64,000 nt of DNA from Massilia aurea. GTDB lineage: Bacteria; Pseudomonadota; Gammaproteobacteria; Burkholderiales; Burkholderiaceae_D. This document shows positions 49,278 to 58,533 of the stretch, one piece after another. Numbering within the stretch: the stretch's first letter is position 1; every line of letters starts with the position of its first letter. A program made the translations under genes and the position numbers. The notes under the pieces were generated by a model, which saw only the letters and a list, made by a program, of their open reading frames with translations, was not told where the DNA came from and did not search any database. The stretch spans positions 930,001 through 994,000 of the forward strand of contig NZ_JACHBX010000001.1 in assembly GCF_014200505.1 (NCBI RefSeq), written 5' to 3'.

Positions 49278-50566
49278 ATCGCTCGAGCGCACTTGCCCTT
49301 TTTAGCATGACCCTGCTGGCCAGCGCCTGCAGTAATGAAGCCAATACCAACCTGGCCAGCGGCCCGGATCCGAAGCTGCCGGCGCCCGAGCGCGGCCTGT
49401 TCCCGAGCATGAAGATTGCCGAGCCAACCGCATGGGGTGATCAGAAGCCGACCGTGCCAGAGGGTTACAGCATCACGGCCATCGCGACCGACCTGAAGAT
49501 TCCACGCCAGATGCTGGTGCTGCCGAACGGCGACATCCTGGTGGCGGAAGGGCGTGGCGGCAGCGCTGCCAAGCTCAAGCCGAAAGACGTCATTGCCGGC
49601 TACATCAAGGCGCAGGGCAATACCAAGGTCAAAGGCGGCAATCGCCTGACGCTGCTGCGCGATGCGGACGGTGACGGCCAGTACGAGCTCAAGACCGTGT
49701 TCGCCGAGAACCTGAACGCCCCATACGGGCTGGCGTTTGCCAACAACAAGCTGTACGTGGCGAACCAGGATGCAGTCGTCACCTTTGATTACCAGCCGGG
49801 TCAGACCAAGGCTGCCGCAGCGCCGGTGACGCTCACCCAACTGCCCGCCGAGATCAACCACCACTGGACGAAAGCGATGACCATCAGCCCCGATGGCCGC
49901 TATGTCTACGTCGGTATCGGTTCGAACAGCAACATCACCGAGCGCGGCATGGAAGCCGAAGTCGATCGCGCAATGGTCTGGCAGATCGACGTGACGACGG
50001 GCGCCCACAAGCCGTACGCCACGGGCCTGCGCAACCCGACAGCGCTGGCGATGAACCCGGAAACGGGCCAGTTGTGGTCAGTCGTGAACGAGCGTGACGA
50101 GCTGGGCCCGGACCTGGTGCCGGATTACCTGACGTCGGTGAAAGAGGGCGGCTTCTATGGCTGGCCGTACAGCTACTGGGGCCAGAACGTCGATCCGCGC
50201 GTGATGCCGCCGAACCCGAAAAAGGTGGCGGCTGCGATCAAGCCGGACTATGGCCTTGGCTCGCACGTCGCGGCGCTGGGTCTGCACTTCTCGCTGCCGA
50301 CGATGGGCGCAAAATTTGCCAATGGCGCGTTTGTGGGCGAACACGGCAGCTGGAACCGCGACAATCCGGTGGGCTACAAGGTGATCTTCGTGCCGTTCGC
50401 GAATGGCCGTCCAGCCGGCACGGCGATCGACTTCGCCACGGGCTTCCGGGATGCCAACGGCAAGACGCGTGGCCGCCCGGTCGGTGTGACGGTCGATCCG
50501 CGCGGCGCGCTGATCATTGCCGATGACCTGGCCAACACGGTCTGGCGCGTGGTGCCGAACCGCTGA
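49274..50566 (+). CDS. Sorbosone-dehydrogenase-family lipoprotein (PQQ-type sugar dehydrogenase fold)
   Basis: 430 residues. A lipoprotein signal ends LLASACS (Cys ~19). The beta-propeller shows NGDILVAEGRG, YGLAFANNKLYVANQDAVV, GRYVYVGIGSNSNI, TGLRNPTALAMNPETGQLW and VGEHGSWNRDNPVGYKVIFV, matching L-sorbosone/PQQ-dependent glucose dehydrogenases. It would oxidise an aldose-like substrate in the periplasm. Coupled by a 4-bp overlap to a DUF2231 membrane protein, a frequent pairing, which may pass electrons or anchor it. Confidence 0.88.
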   Translation: MNRSSALALFSMTLLASACSNEANTNLASGPDPKLPAPERGLFPSMKIAEPTAWGDQKPTVPEGYSITAIATDLKIPRQMLVLPNGDILVAEGRGGSAAKLKPKDVIAGYIKAQGNTKVKGGNRLTLLRDADGDGQYELKTVFAENLNAPYGLAFANNKLYVANQDAVVTFDYQPGQTKAAAAPVTLTQLPAEINHHWTKAMTISPDGRYVYVGIGSNSNITERGMEAEVDRAMVWQIDVTTGAHKPYATGLRNPTALAMNPETGQLWSVVNERDELGPDLVPDYLTSVKEGGFYGWPYSYWGQNVDPRVMPPNPKKVAAAIKPDYGLGSHVAALGLHFSLPTMGAKFANGAFVGEHGSWNRDNPVGYKVIFVPFANGRPAGTAIDFATGFRDANGKTRGRPVGVTVDPRGALIIADDLANTVWRVVPNR

Positions 50567-50584
50567 TCGGCCTCTAGAGCAACC

Positions 50585-50637
50585 GCCGCAGCGTGAATGA
50601 TGCCAAGCCTGGCGTCATTCGCGCTGCGGCTTTTTTT
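50585..50637 (+). terminator. Rho-independent terminator after the dehydrogenase
   Basis: GCCGCAGCG.GAATGA and TCATTC.CGCTGCGGC form a long stem with small mismatches, followed by seven T (50631-50637). It ends the 48.8-50.6 kb operon. Confidence 0.88.
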
Positions 50638-50643
50638 CGCCCT

Positions 50644-51069
50644 TTACTTCCCCCACTTGCAGCGTGATGTTTCCATTGCGCCCATGTCTTCCTCGAATCT
50701 GAACGTCTTCTTGTCCCGGGCACGCAGATACGTGAACTCGTTGATGAGCGCGCCCTGGGTCGCGACGGTGTACGTGCCGCCGTTCTTGCCGGGTTCCTGC
50801 CAGATTGTGGTGAACTCGAACGGTCTGCCCGGTGTCATCTCCACTGAACTCGTCTTGAGCGCCCGCAGTGGTATCGGCTTGCTGCCGCGCTGGTAGCGCA
50901 CGGCGGCGTGTGCGCGTTCGGACTGTGGGAAGTCGAACTGAAGCCGGATGGGCGTCGTGGCGTCGATCGAGACCAGGCAGCGAAACTCGGTCGCCTGCGC
51001 CATCGCAGGGTTGGCAAGCAGAGCGGCGAACAGCAGGGCGGTCAGATGCTTCATAAACACAATTTTCAT
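50644..51069 (-). CDS. Small exported protein, function unknown
   Basis: 141 residues from the ATG at 51069; a second ATG at 51054 begins MKHLTALLFAALLANPAMA, a textbook signal peptide, and is equally possible. The mature part of ~118 residues is polar, with two Cys (one near FRCLVS, one near SRCKWGK at the very end) that could form a disulfide. Convergent with the dehydrogenase. No family recognised. Confidence 0.7.
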   Translation of the reverse strand: MKIVFMKHLTALLFAALLANPAMAQATEFRCLVSIDATTPIRLQFDFPQSERAHAAVRYQRGSKPIPLRALKTSSVEMTPGRPFEFTTIWQEPGKNGGTYTVATQGALINEFTYLRARDKKTFRFEEDMGAMETSRCKWGK

Positions 51070-51149
51070 GGCGAGTTGGCTTGCCTCGGTGGGGCGATGA
51101 TTCAGCATACCCCATGCCGAGCAACATCCCACATATTGCCATCTCTACT

Positions 51150-51169
51150 GAGAATGGTTTATCATTATC
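51150..51169 (+). promoter_or_regulatory. Fur-box-like site upstream of the TonB receptor
   Basis: GAGAATGGTTTATCATTATC resembles the Fur consensus, whose right half ATCATTATC is exact and left half GAGAATG has one change. It lies 49 bp before the receptor start, so iron repression is likely. Confidence 0.6.
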
Positions 51170-51217
51170 GACTCAGCGGGCATCGCCGCTTGCGCCGTTC
51201 ATGACAAGGTTTTTCTG

Positions 51218-53272
51218 ATGACATTCAAGCTCCTTCCTGTTGCCCATGCACTTGCTCTGGCAACTCTCGGTTCCACGTTGGCTCACGCCGCCGATCCTGC
51301 AATCGTCATGGGCGAGGTGCGCGTGAGCGCCCAGCGCGATGCCGGCGCCTTGCGTTCGAGCCGCGTCCTGACATCGGTCGACGTACTGGGCGCGGACAAG
51401 ATCGAAGACAAGAACGTGACCAACAGCTGGGAGCTCGTCGGCCAGTTGCCCGGTGTGCAATTGACCGAGACGCGGATGGGCGCCGAGTCGGGCAAGGCGA
51501 GTTTTCGCGCATTCAATGGCGAAGGCTATATCAATGGCATCAAGGTGCTGATCGACGGCATCCCGAGCAATGTCAACAGCGGCAACCAGCGCTTCATCGA
51601 CATGATCTTCCCGCTCGAAGTCGACTATATCGAAGTGGTGCGCGGCACGAACGACCCGCGCTACGGCCTGCACAATATCGGCGGCAACCTGAACATCGGC
51701 ACGCGCCAGGGCGGCAATTACTTCGACAGCCGGTTCACCTACGGCAGCTTCAATACGCGCGAAGTGCAGGCGGCATACGGTCGCGAAGCCGATGGCTTTG
51801 CGCAAAACTATTTCGTGGCCAGGCAATTGACTGACAGCTACCGCGCGAACGGCGACTCCAACAAATACACGGTCGGCGGCAAGTGGTTCGTCACGTCGAA
51901 CGACAAGGCGGTCACGGCTGGCCTGGTCGTGCGCACCTATCAGCACACGTCGGGCGAGCCGGGCTTCCTGACCGCAGCCGAGCTGGCTGCCGACCGCCGC
52001 CAGTCGCCGCGCAAGAACGCCAACGACAAGACCGACCGCGACATGCATCACGCAAGCGCGCACCTGGACTGGCACATCACGCCAAACGCGTTCCTCAGCA
52101 ACAAGCTGTACTACAACGAGTACAAGGACGACCGCCGCGTCACCTTCACCAGCAATCCCGAAGGCAATGCACCGCGCCAGCGCCGTCTGTGGGATGAAGA
52201 GCAGCTCGGTTTCATGAGCACCCTGACGTGGCGGGCGAACGAGCGCGTCACGGTCGATGGCGGCGTCAACACCGAGCGCCAGGACAACGGCTACCGCCGC
52301 CTGCGCTACAACTTCTCGATCCCGACGGACTTCACGACGCCGGCCCGCATCCAGAACGACGACCGCTACAAGTTCAACAATGTCGGTGCCTATGTGCAGG
52401 CGGTGATCAAGGCAACGGACACCATCCAGCTCGTGCCGGGCTACCGGGTCGACCGCTTCACCGGCAACCAGCCACTGGCGGGTGGAACGAGCGCAGGACT
52501 GCAGGATTACGGCTGGATCAAGCAGCCCAAGTTCAGCATGGTCTGGAGTCCGGCGACAGACATCAGCGTGTATGGCAACTGGGGCCGCACGTTCCAGATC
52601 CTGACGGGTTCCGTGGGCCCGGCTTACCTGGTACCGGGCCAGGCGCCGTTCGACGCGTCGGTCAATACCGGCAAGGAAGTCGGCGTCAAGCTCAAGCCCA
52701 CCACGCGCAGCGACCTGCGTCTGGCGCTCTGGCGCCAGGATGCCACCGGCGAAGTGGCAAACATGCCGGCCACCGGCACCACGGTGGGGCTGGGCGAGAC
52801 GCGCCGCGAAGGTCTCGACTTCCAGCTGTCGGGCAAGGTCACCGACAAGCTCGAACTGTCGCTGTCGCACTCGCTGCAAAAAGCGGAAGTGCTCAAGGCC
52901 ACGGGCGCAAATGGCGTCTCGCTGGCCGGCAAGGAAGTGTTCTCGACGCCGCGCCACATCACCAATGTGAGCCTGGACTACAAGCATTCGGACAGCTGGC
53001 GCTTCGGCCTGCAGGGCCGTTCGCAGGGCAGCTACTACATCGACAATCCGAACGAGCAGGGCAAGTTCGGCGGCTTCGTGCTGTTCGACGCCAATGTGCG
53101 CTACACGATCTCGGCGCGCACCAGCATCGATGTCCAGGTCAAGAACATCGCGGACCGTCAGTACGAATACGCGTGGTACGACAACTTCTTCTGGCCGGCA
53201 AGCCAGGCGCAGCCGATGTTCTCATCGGGTAACGGCCGCGCTGCGTATATTTCACTGAACGTGAAATTATAG
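51218..53272 (+). CDS. TonB-dependent outer-membrane receptor
   Basis: 684 residues. A signal peptide (LPVAHALALATLGSTLAHAA) precedes a plug domain (~35-155) with LVGQLPGVQL, RAFNGEGYINGIKVLIDGIP and IEVVRGTNDPRYGLHNIGGN, then a 22-strand barrel. The C-terminus ends AYISLNVKL, the usual TonB-receptor strand except for a final Leu instead of Phe. The Fur-like box suggests ferric siderophore or haem uptake. Single gene; substrate unknown. Confidence 0.93.
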   Translation: MTFKLLPVAHALALATLGSTLAHAADPAIVMGEVRVSAQRDAGALRSSRVLTSVDVLGADKIEDKNVTNSWELVGQLPGVQLTETRMGAESGKASFRAFNGEGYINGIKVLIDGIPSNVNSGNQRFIDMIFPLEVDYIEVVRGTNDPRYGLHNIGGNLNIGTRQGGNYFDSRFTYGSFNTREVQAAYGREADGFAQNYFVARQLTDSYRANGDSNKYTVGGKWFVTSNDKAVTAGLVVRTYQHTSGEPGFLTAAELAADRRQSPRKNANDKTDRDMHHASAHLDWHITPNAFLSNKLYYNEYKDDRRVTFTSNPEGNAPRQRRLWDEEQLGFMSTLTWRANERVTVDGGVNTERQDNGYRRLRYNFSIPTDFTTPARIQNDDRYKFNNVGAYVQAVIKATDTIQLVPGYRVDRFTGNQPLAGGTSAGLQDYGWIKQPKFSMVWSPATDISVYGNWGRTFQILTGSVGPAYLVPGQAPFDASVNTGKEVGVKLKPTTRSDLRLALWRQDATGEVANMPATGTTVGLGETRREGLDFQLSGKVTDKLELSLSHSLQKAEVLKATGANGVSLAGKEVFSTPRHITNVSLDYKHSDSWRFGLQGRSQGSYYIDNPNEQGKFGGFVLFDANVRYTISARTSIDVQVKNIADRQYEYAWYDNFFWPASQAQPMFSSGNGRAAYISLNVKL

Positions 53273-53277
53273 GGCGC

Positions 53278-53907
53278 TCAGACCAGCTGCTCAGAGGGGA
53301 CGATGTGCACGCCCGGGCGCGCCTGCAGCGCGGCGTCGATCAGGGCGTGCGCGATGCGCGGGGCAGGGTTGATGCGCCAGCGGCGCGGCAGCACGGGCCC
53401 GAGCAGCCCCAGTATGACGCCAGACACGCGTTCACCGGGGCGTTGTTCATGGCGCTCTCCGCCAATCAGGCCCGGCCGCACATGGGTCAGCGACGCGAAT
53501 CCCAGCCCTGCCAGGTCGCGTTCGAGTTCGCCCTTGACGCGGTTATAGAAAAAACGTGCGTCCGGATCGGCGCCGATGGCCGAGTTCAGCACGTGACACG
53601 GCGTGCCGTGCTGGCGCGCCAGCCTGGCCACGGCCAGCGGGTAGTCATGGTCCACGCGCCGGAACGCAGCTTGCGAACCGGCACTGCGCATCGTCGTGCC
53701 CAGCGTGCAGATGACGGCGTCGGCCTGCCACCAGGCCGCGTCCGGCGGCAAGGCGTCGAAGTCGACGACGGGCGCCTGCAGTTTTGGGTGCACCGGCAGC
53801 GCTCGCCGCGTGGGCGCCACCACCGACGTGACCTTCGGGTCGGCCAGCGCCATCTCCAGCACGTGGCTTCCAACCAGTCCGCTCGATCCAACCAGCAGCA
53901 GTTTCAT
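53278..53907 (-). CDS. NAD(P)-binding oxidoreductase (atypical SDR, HTATIP2-like)
   Basis: 209 residues. Rossmann start MKLLLVGSSGLVGSHVLEMA, then ADAVICTLGTTMRSAGSQ, a VDHDYPLAVARLARQHGT helix, VLNSAIGADPDARFFYNRVK (the SDR Tyr-x-x-x-Lys is replaced by YNRVK), GLASLTHVRPGLI-like strand. Length and motifs match atypical SDRs used as NAD(P)H-dependent reductases. Substrate unknown. It lies after sodA on the same strand, beyond a strong hairpin. Confidence 0.85.
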   Translation of the reverse strand: MKLLLVGSSGLVGSHVLEMALADPKVTSVVAPTRRALPVHPKLQAPVVDFDALPPDAAWWQADAVICTLGTTMRSAGSQAAFRRVDHDYPLAVARLARQHGTPCHVLNSAIGADPDARFFYNRVKGELERDLAGLGFASLTHVRPGLIGGERHEQRPGERVSGVILGLLGPVLPRRWRINPAPRIAHALIDAALQARPGVHIVPSEQLV

Positions 53908-53935
53908 GGGGTGTCCTTCGTCGCAAACGTAAACG

Positions 53936-53967
53936 ACGCGAGGCCGGCATCATGGCCGGCCTCGCGT
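53936..53967 (-). terminator. Strong hairpin between sodA and the SDR gene
   Basis: ACGCGAGGCCGGC and GCCGGCCTCGCGT pair perfectly over 13 bp with a 6-nt loop. Placed 37 bp past the sodA stop on the minus strand. No T run follows. Confidence 0.6.
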
Positions 53968-54004
53968 GTGAAGCATGGCCTGCAAGGCAGGCCCGGGCAA
54001 CGGC

Positions 54005-54634
54005 TTATTTGGCCAGCGCTTCTTCGTAGCGGCGTTCGACTTCCGCCCAGTTGATGATGTTGAAGAAGGCCGCGATGTAGTCAGGGCGCTTGTTCTGGTA
54101 TTGCAGGTAGTACGCGTGTTCCCACACGTCCAGGCCCAGGATTGGCGTGCCGCCCGACATGCCGGCGAACTGGCCCATCAGCGGGCTGTCCTGGTTGGCG
54201 CTGCTTTCGACCAGCAGCTTGCCATCCTTGCCGACGGTCAGCCAGGCCCAACCGCTACCGAAGCGGGTCTGCGCGGCTTTGGTGAAGGCATCCTTGAACT
54301 TCTCGTAGCCGCCCAGGTCGTCTTCGATCGCCTGTGCGACCTTGCCGGTTGGCTGGCCGCCTTCGGGAGTCAGCACGGTCCAGAACAGCGAATGGTTGGC
54401 GTGACCGCCGCCATTGTTGCGCACGGGGCCCTGGACGGCTTGCGGCAGGCTGCCGATGTCGGCGATCAGCTGCTCGACTGGCATCTCGGCGACGCCGGCT
54501 TCACCCAGCGCGTTGTTGACGTTGGTGATGTAGGCCTGATGGTGCTTCGTGTGGTGGATTTCCATCGTGCGCGAATCGAAATGCGGCTCGAGGGCATCGT
54601 AAGCGTAAGGCAGTGGTGGCAATGTGTATGGCAT
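54005..54634 (-). CDS. sodA: Superoxide dismutase, Mn-type
   Basis: 209 residues from the ATG at 54634 ([20 protein letters not shown]). It dismutes superoxide in the cytoplasm. The metal ligands are in [10 protein letters not shown] (His), [11 protein letters not shown] (His), and [14 protein letters not shown] (Asp and His). ANQDSPLMG with Gln in the second sphere and Gly in GGGHAN are typical of Mn rather than Fe enzymes, although cambialistic activity cannot be excluded. Confidence 0.93.
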   Translation of the reverse strand: MPYTLPPLPYAYDALEPHFDSRTMEIHHTKHHQAYITNVNNALGEAGVAEMPVEQLIADIGSLPQAVQGPVRNNGGGHANHSLFWTVLTPEGGQPTGKVAQAIEDDLGGYEKFKDAFTKAAQTRFGSGWAWLTVGKDGKLLVESSANQDSPLMGQFAGMSGGTPILGLDVWEHAYYLQYQNKRPDYIAAFFNIINWAEVERRYEEALAK

Positions 54635-54856
54635 GATCATTCTCCGTTCAGATGGTTGGGAACACTGTTCCGGTATGAAGCGAGGCACCAGGGCCATGTT
54701 CGTCACGGCCCGGCGTCGTGCATGTGCTGGTCAACGTGGGATGGGCAACGCACACCCCGGGGCACCCGCCGAAACGTGTTCAGCGTGCGCCCTGACTTGT
54801 CCAGAATACCAGCATCTGCAATTGGCTGCCGCGCAGGGCGAGCGCGAAGGCAGTTA

Positions 54857-55354
54857 TCAGCGTGCCGGCCGGATCTCGGTGCTCTGCATCATCGTGTTGC
54901 GCCAGCCGTCGGTCTGCAGCTGCCAGACGCGGACATAGCGCCCGCGAAACTCGCGCGGCCCGCCGGCTGGCTGCAGATCGGCCTGCATGCGACCGCGGAC
55001 GATGGCCGTGTGGCCGCTGTCGAGCAACTGGATTTCCATGCTCACATTGCTGTACGTGCGAAACTCGTATTCGTCGCGCGCCAGCACCTGCATGAATTCG
55101 CTGCGGGTGCGCACGCGGCCATTGGTTTCGACGTGATAGTAGTCGGTGGCGATCAGGTCGCGCAGGGCATCGACGTCGCGGGTGGCGACGGCCTCGGCAA
55201 GATGCCGTTCGGCATCGCGCAGCGCCACCATCAGTGGCGACTGCGCGGTCGTGACGGCGAGGCCGGGCGGGGCGCCCCGCAGCGGCACGTGCGCCGTCGC
55301 GACGCCCGAGGCAAACAGGCATGACAGGAAGAGAGCAGACGGCGAGACGCGCAT
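54857..55354 (-). CDS. Exported SnoaL/DUF4440-type (NTF2-like) protein
   Basis: 165 residues with a signal peptide (VSPSALFLSCLFASGVATA). The mature part matches the cone-shaped NTF2-like fold of DUF4440: LRDAERHLAEAVATRDVDAL, LIATDYYHVETNGRVRTRSE, and GRYVRVWQLQTDGWRNTMMQ. Such proteins bind or isomerise small molecules; the ligand is unknown. Confidence 0.82.
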   Translation of the reverse strand: MRVSPSALFLSCLFASGVATAHVPLRGAPPGLAVTTAQSPLMVALRDAERHLAEAVATRDVDALRDLIATDYYHVETNGRVRTRSEFMQVLARDEYEFRTYSNVSMEIQLLDSGHTAIVRGRMQADLQPAGGPREFRGRYVRVWQLQTDGWRNTMMQSTEIRPAR

Positions 55355-55525
55355 GATGACTGGTCCAGAGAAACTGTAAGTCAGTATATAAAGTCTGGTG
55401 TGCCACGAATGTAACAGAATGTTTCACCAGAAGGCGGTTGTTGTACGTATTTCTGTTGTCGGCACGACAATAGGACTACACTGGCGGCTCCGGCACGATT
55501 GGCCGGTGACTTACCGGAGTATTTC

Positions 55526-55864
55526 ATGACGATGGCAGGCGGCGGAAACGTCCCTTCGAACGACGTCGCACTGCGCGCGTCGATGGGTATCGATGCCGTG
55601 CGCGTCGCGCTGGCAACGGCGATGATCCTGCTGGTGCCGCTGGCGGGGATGCAATTCGCGCATGGCGTTCAGTGGACCGGTGTCGATTTCGCGGTGGCCG
55701 CAGTGCTGCTGGCCACCGCTGGCTGGACCTGTCTGCGCACGGGCCGCCGCGTCGCGCGCCTGGTCCTGTGGCAGCGCGTCGCCGTTATCGGCGTGCTGGC
55801 GCTGGTGTTTGCCGCGCTGTGGGTCGAACTCGCGGTAGGCGTGCTGTTCAACTTCGGCAGCTAA
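55526..55864 (+). CDS. Small membrane protein, function unknown
   Basis: 112 residues from the ATG at 55526, behind CGGAG. Three hydrophobic segments (~22-40, 52-68, 82-105) separated by short polar loops. It lies just ahead of the copA promoter in the same direction and may belong to the copper locus, but no Cys/His-rich metal site is visible. Confidence 0.62.
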   Translation: MTMAGGGNVPSNDVALRASMGIDAVRVALATAMILLVPLAGMQFAHGVQWTGVDFAVAAVLLATAGWTCLRTGRRVARLVLWQRVAVIGVLALVFAALWVELAVGVLFNFGS

Positions 55865-55888
55865 CCTAAGGCACACTTCACCAGAGTG

Positions 55889-55919
55889 TTGACCTGCCCG
55901 CAGTGGGAAGGTTTATCCT
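55889..55919 (+). promoter_or_regulatory. CueR-type operator and promoter of copA
   Basis: -35 TTGACC (55889-55894), 19-bp spacer, -10 TATCCT (55914-55919). The spacer carries CCTGCCC-GCA-GTGGGAAGG, the CueR box. The expected start point, six or seven bases past the -10, falls on or beside the copA ATG at 55926. Confidence 0.85.
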
Positions 55920-55925
55920 TGTCGG

Positions 55926-58388
55926 ATGGATGCCAATACACTCTCTCCCGCACAGCCGCCGGTCACACTGGTAATCGATGGCATGACCTGCGCCTCCTGC
56001 GTGGCACGCGTCGAAAAAGCCCTGGCACACGTCCCTGGCGTCACGGGCGCCAGTGTCAACCTGGCCACCGAAAAGGCCCGGATTGACGGCGCTGCGCCAC
56101 CGGCAGCACTGTTGGCCGCCGTCGAAGCGGCCGGCTACGCGGCCCGCATCGAGACGGCTGACGCGCCGACTGTGCCTGTCAAGACCGGCGCCGCCACATG
56201 GTGGCCGGTCGCCGTCGGCGCGCTCTTGTCCATCCCGCTGGTGTTGCCGATGGTCCTGGCGCCGTTCGGCATCGACGCGATGCTGCCCGGCTGGGTGCAG
56301 TGGCTGCTGGCCACGCCCGTGCAATTCTGGCTCGGCGCCCGCTTTTACCGCGCCGGCTGGAGCGCACTGCGCGCCGGTGCCGGCAATATGGACTTACTCG
56401 TGGCCATCGGCACGAGCGCCGCCTACGGCCTGTCGCTGTACCTGCTGCTGACGCAGAGCAGGCATGCTGTATCCCACCTGTATTTTGAATCGTCGGCCGT
56501 TGTCATCACGCTGGTTCTACTCGGTAAGTGGCTGGAAGGCCGCGCCCGGCGCCAGACGATCGAGGCACTGGGCGCGCTGGAACGCCTGCAGCCCGCCGAC
56601 GCCCTCGTGCGGCGCGACGGCGCCGATGTGCGCGTGCCGTTGGCAGCGCTGCGCGTGGGTGACGTCATGGTGGTCAAGCCCGGCGAGCGGGTTCCTGCCG
56701 ATGGCGTTGTGCTCGAGGGCCTGAGCCACGTCGACGAGTCGCTGCTGACCGGCGAGAGCCTGCCACTGGCTAAGGGACCGCTTGACGCGGTCGTGGGCGG
56801 TGCCGTGAACGCGGAGGGCCTGCTGCTGGTGCGCGCCAGCGCCGTCGGCAGCGCCACGACGCTGGCGCAGATCATCCGCATGGTCGAAGACGCGCAGGCG
56901 GCCAAGGCGCCGATCCAGCGCCTGGTTGACCGTGTCAGCGCCGTGTTCGTGCCGGTGGTGCTCGCCATTGCGCTCGTCACGCTGCTGGCCTGGGGCGTGG
57001 GCACGGGGGACTGGCAGGGCGCGCTGCTCAACGCAGTGGCCGTGATGGTGATTGCCTGTCCGTGCGCGCTGGGCCTGGCCACGCCGACGGCGATCATGGT
57101 CGGCACCGGCGTGGCTGCGCGTCACGGCATTCTGATCAAGGACGCCGAGGCGCTGGAAACGGCGCATGCCGTCGACGTCGTCGTGTTCGACAAGACCGGC
57201 ACCCTGACCGAGGGCCGTCCGCAATTGCTGGCGCTGGAAGGCCCGGATGCGACGCGCCTGCTCACGCTGGCTGCCGCGGTCCAGCAAACCAGCACCCATC
57301 CGCTGGCACGCGCCGTGCTGGACGAAGCGGCGCGGCGCACGCTGCCCGTGCCGGATGCGACCGACGGGCGCGCGGTGCCGGGCCGTGGCGTGCAAGCCGA
57401 CGTCGAAGGCGCGACGATCCTGCTTGGCAACCGGCGCCTGATGAACGACCTCGGCGTCTTGGCGGGCGGGGCAGAGGCGCATGAGGCGGACGGGCGCACC
57501 GTGTCCTGGCTGGCCGAGCGGCGCGGCGACGCCGTCACCGTGCTTGGCCTGCTCGCGTTCGGCGACCGGCTCAAACCCGGCGCGCAGGATGCTGTCGCGC
57601 GGCTGGTTGCGCGCGGCATCACGCCCGTGCTGCTGACCGGCGACAGCGCCGGGGCCGCGCAGGGCGTGGCGCGCGCGCTCGGCATCACGTGCGTGCACGC
57701 TGAGGTGCTGCCGGCCGACAAGGCCGCCGTCATCGCGGCGCTGCGCCAGGCTGGCCACACGGTCGCCATGATCGGCGATGGCATCAACGATACACCCGCG
57801 CTGGCTGCCGCCGATGTCGGCATGGCGATGGCAACCGGGACCGATGTGGCGATGCACAGCGCCGGCATCACGCTGATGCGGGGCGATCCGATGCTGGTGG
57901 CCGACGCGCTCGACGTCTCGCAGCGTACCTGGCGCAAGATTCGCCAGAACCTCGGCTGGGCCTTCGTGTATAACCTGATCGGCGTGCCGCTGGCCGTCTT
58001 CGGCCTGCTCAATCCGGTGCTGGCCGGCGCCGCGATGGCGCTCAGTTCGGTCAGCGTAGTGGCCAACGCCTTGCTGCTGCGCCGCTGGCGCGCCGCGCCG
58101 AATGCCACCCCTGCCACCCCTGTCACCGGTGCGCCTGCACCCGAGTCCGACCCCATTCCTGCACCCCCAACCAAAGGAGAACTTCCCATGTATGAATTGA
58201 CTGTTGCCGACATGACCTGCAAACACTGTGTTGGCCGCGTGACGGCCGCCGTCCACGCCGTCGACCCGGCCGCCACGGTGAACATCGATCTGGCCAGCGG
58301 CAAGGTCCGCATCGACAGCGCGCTTGAGGTGGCCCCGCTGGCCGCGGCCATTGACGGCGCTGGCTATCCGGTGACGGCCGGCGCCTGA
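55926..58388 (+). CDS. copA: Cu(I)-exporting P1B-type ATPase CopA with a fused C-terminal heavy-metal domain
   Basis: 820 residues. N-terminal metal-binding domain MTCASC (Cys22/25), eight membrane segments, the transport motif [12 protein letters not shown] near 377-388, phosphorylation DKTGT near 422, HP motif STHPLARAV, and ATP-hinge [10 protein letters not shown] near 617. After the last span a Pro/Ala-rich linker leads to a second heavy-metal domain with MTCKHC (Cys765/768). It pumps Cu(I) out of the cytoplasm. A strong Shine-Dalgarno and ATG inside the linker may also give a free domain (see 58188). The transcript is predicted to start at the ATG. Confidence 0.95.
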   Translation: MDANTLSPAQPPVTLVIDGMTCASCVARVEKALAHVPGVTGASVNLATEKARIDGAAPPAALLAAVEAAGYAARIETADAPTVPVKTGAATWWPVAVGALLSIPLVLPMVLAPFGIDAMLPGWVQWLLATPVQFWLGARFYRAGWSALRAGAGNMDLLVAIGTSAAYGLSLYLLLTQSRHAVSHLYFESSAVVITLVLLGKWLEGRARRQTIEALGALERLQPADALVRRDGADVRVPLAALRVGDVMVVKPGERVPADGVVLEGLSHVDESLLTGESLPLAKGPLDAVVGGAVNAEGLLLVRASAVGSATTLAQIIRMVEDAQAAKAPIQRLVDRVSAVFVPVVLAIALVTLLAWGVGTGDWQGALLNAVAVMVIACPCALGLATPTAIMVGTGVAARHGILIKDAEALETAHAVDVVVFDKTGTLTEGRPQLLALEGPDATRLLTLAAAVQQTSTHPLARAVLDEAARRTLPVPDATDGRAVPGRGVQADVEGATILLGNRRLMNDLGVLAGGAEAHEADGRTVSWLAERRGDAVTVLGLLAFGDRLKPGAQDAVARLVARGITPVLLTGDSAGAAQGVARALGITCVHAEVLPADKAAVIAALRQAGHTVAMIGDGINDTPALAAADVGMAMATGTDVAMHSAGITLMRGDPMLVADALDVSQRTWRKIRQNLGWAFVYNLIGVPLAVFGLLNPVLAGAAMALSSVSVVANALLLRRWRAAPNATPATPVTGAPAPESDPIPAPPTKGELPMYELTVADMTCKHCVGRVTAAVHAVDPAATVNIDLASGKVRIDSALEVAPLAAAIDGAGYPVTAGA
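58188..58388 (+). CDS. CopZ-like copper chaperone from an internal in-frame start (putative)
   Basis: The last 66 codons of copA begin with ATG (Met755) and have AAGGAG (58174-58179) exactly eight bases before it, better than the start of copA itself. The product, [14 protein letters not shown] onward, is a complete CopZ/HMA domain with its own N-terminal strand. The linker ahead is low in complexity, like a former intergenic gap. It could be made separately as a soluble chaperone, or be only a fusion; both may occur together. Confidence 0.55.
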   Translation: MYELTVADMTCKHCVGRVTAAVHAVDPAATVNIDLASGKVRIDSALEVAPLAAAIDGAGYPVTAGA

Positions 58389-58533
58389 AGCAGACCGGTC
58401 ACACGGCCCAATGTGTTTCCTGGACGATAAGCGGATAAATACACCCCCAAACAATATTCATTTAGGCTATATTTTGTAGAAAGAACAATACCGAACACTG
58501 GCATCCCCGACCGACCTCGTCAGCGGAATCCTC

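Noticed and set aside
51173..52987. A 604-codon open frame opposite the TonB receptor
   Set aside because: Shadow of a well-supported receptor gene; no domain and no ribosome site.
55980..56000. A programmed frameshift for a short CopA product as in E. coli
   Set aside because: I see no slippery A/T run followed by a stop and pseudoknot near the first metal-binding domain; the internal start at the other end is better supported.
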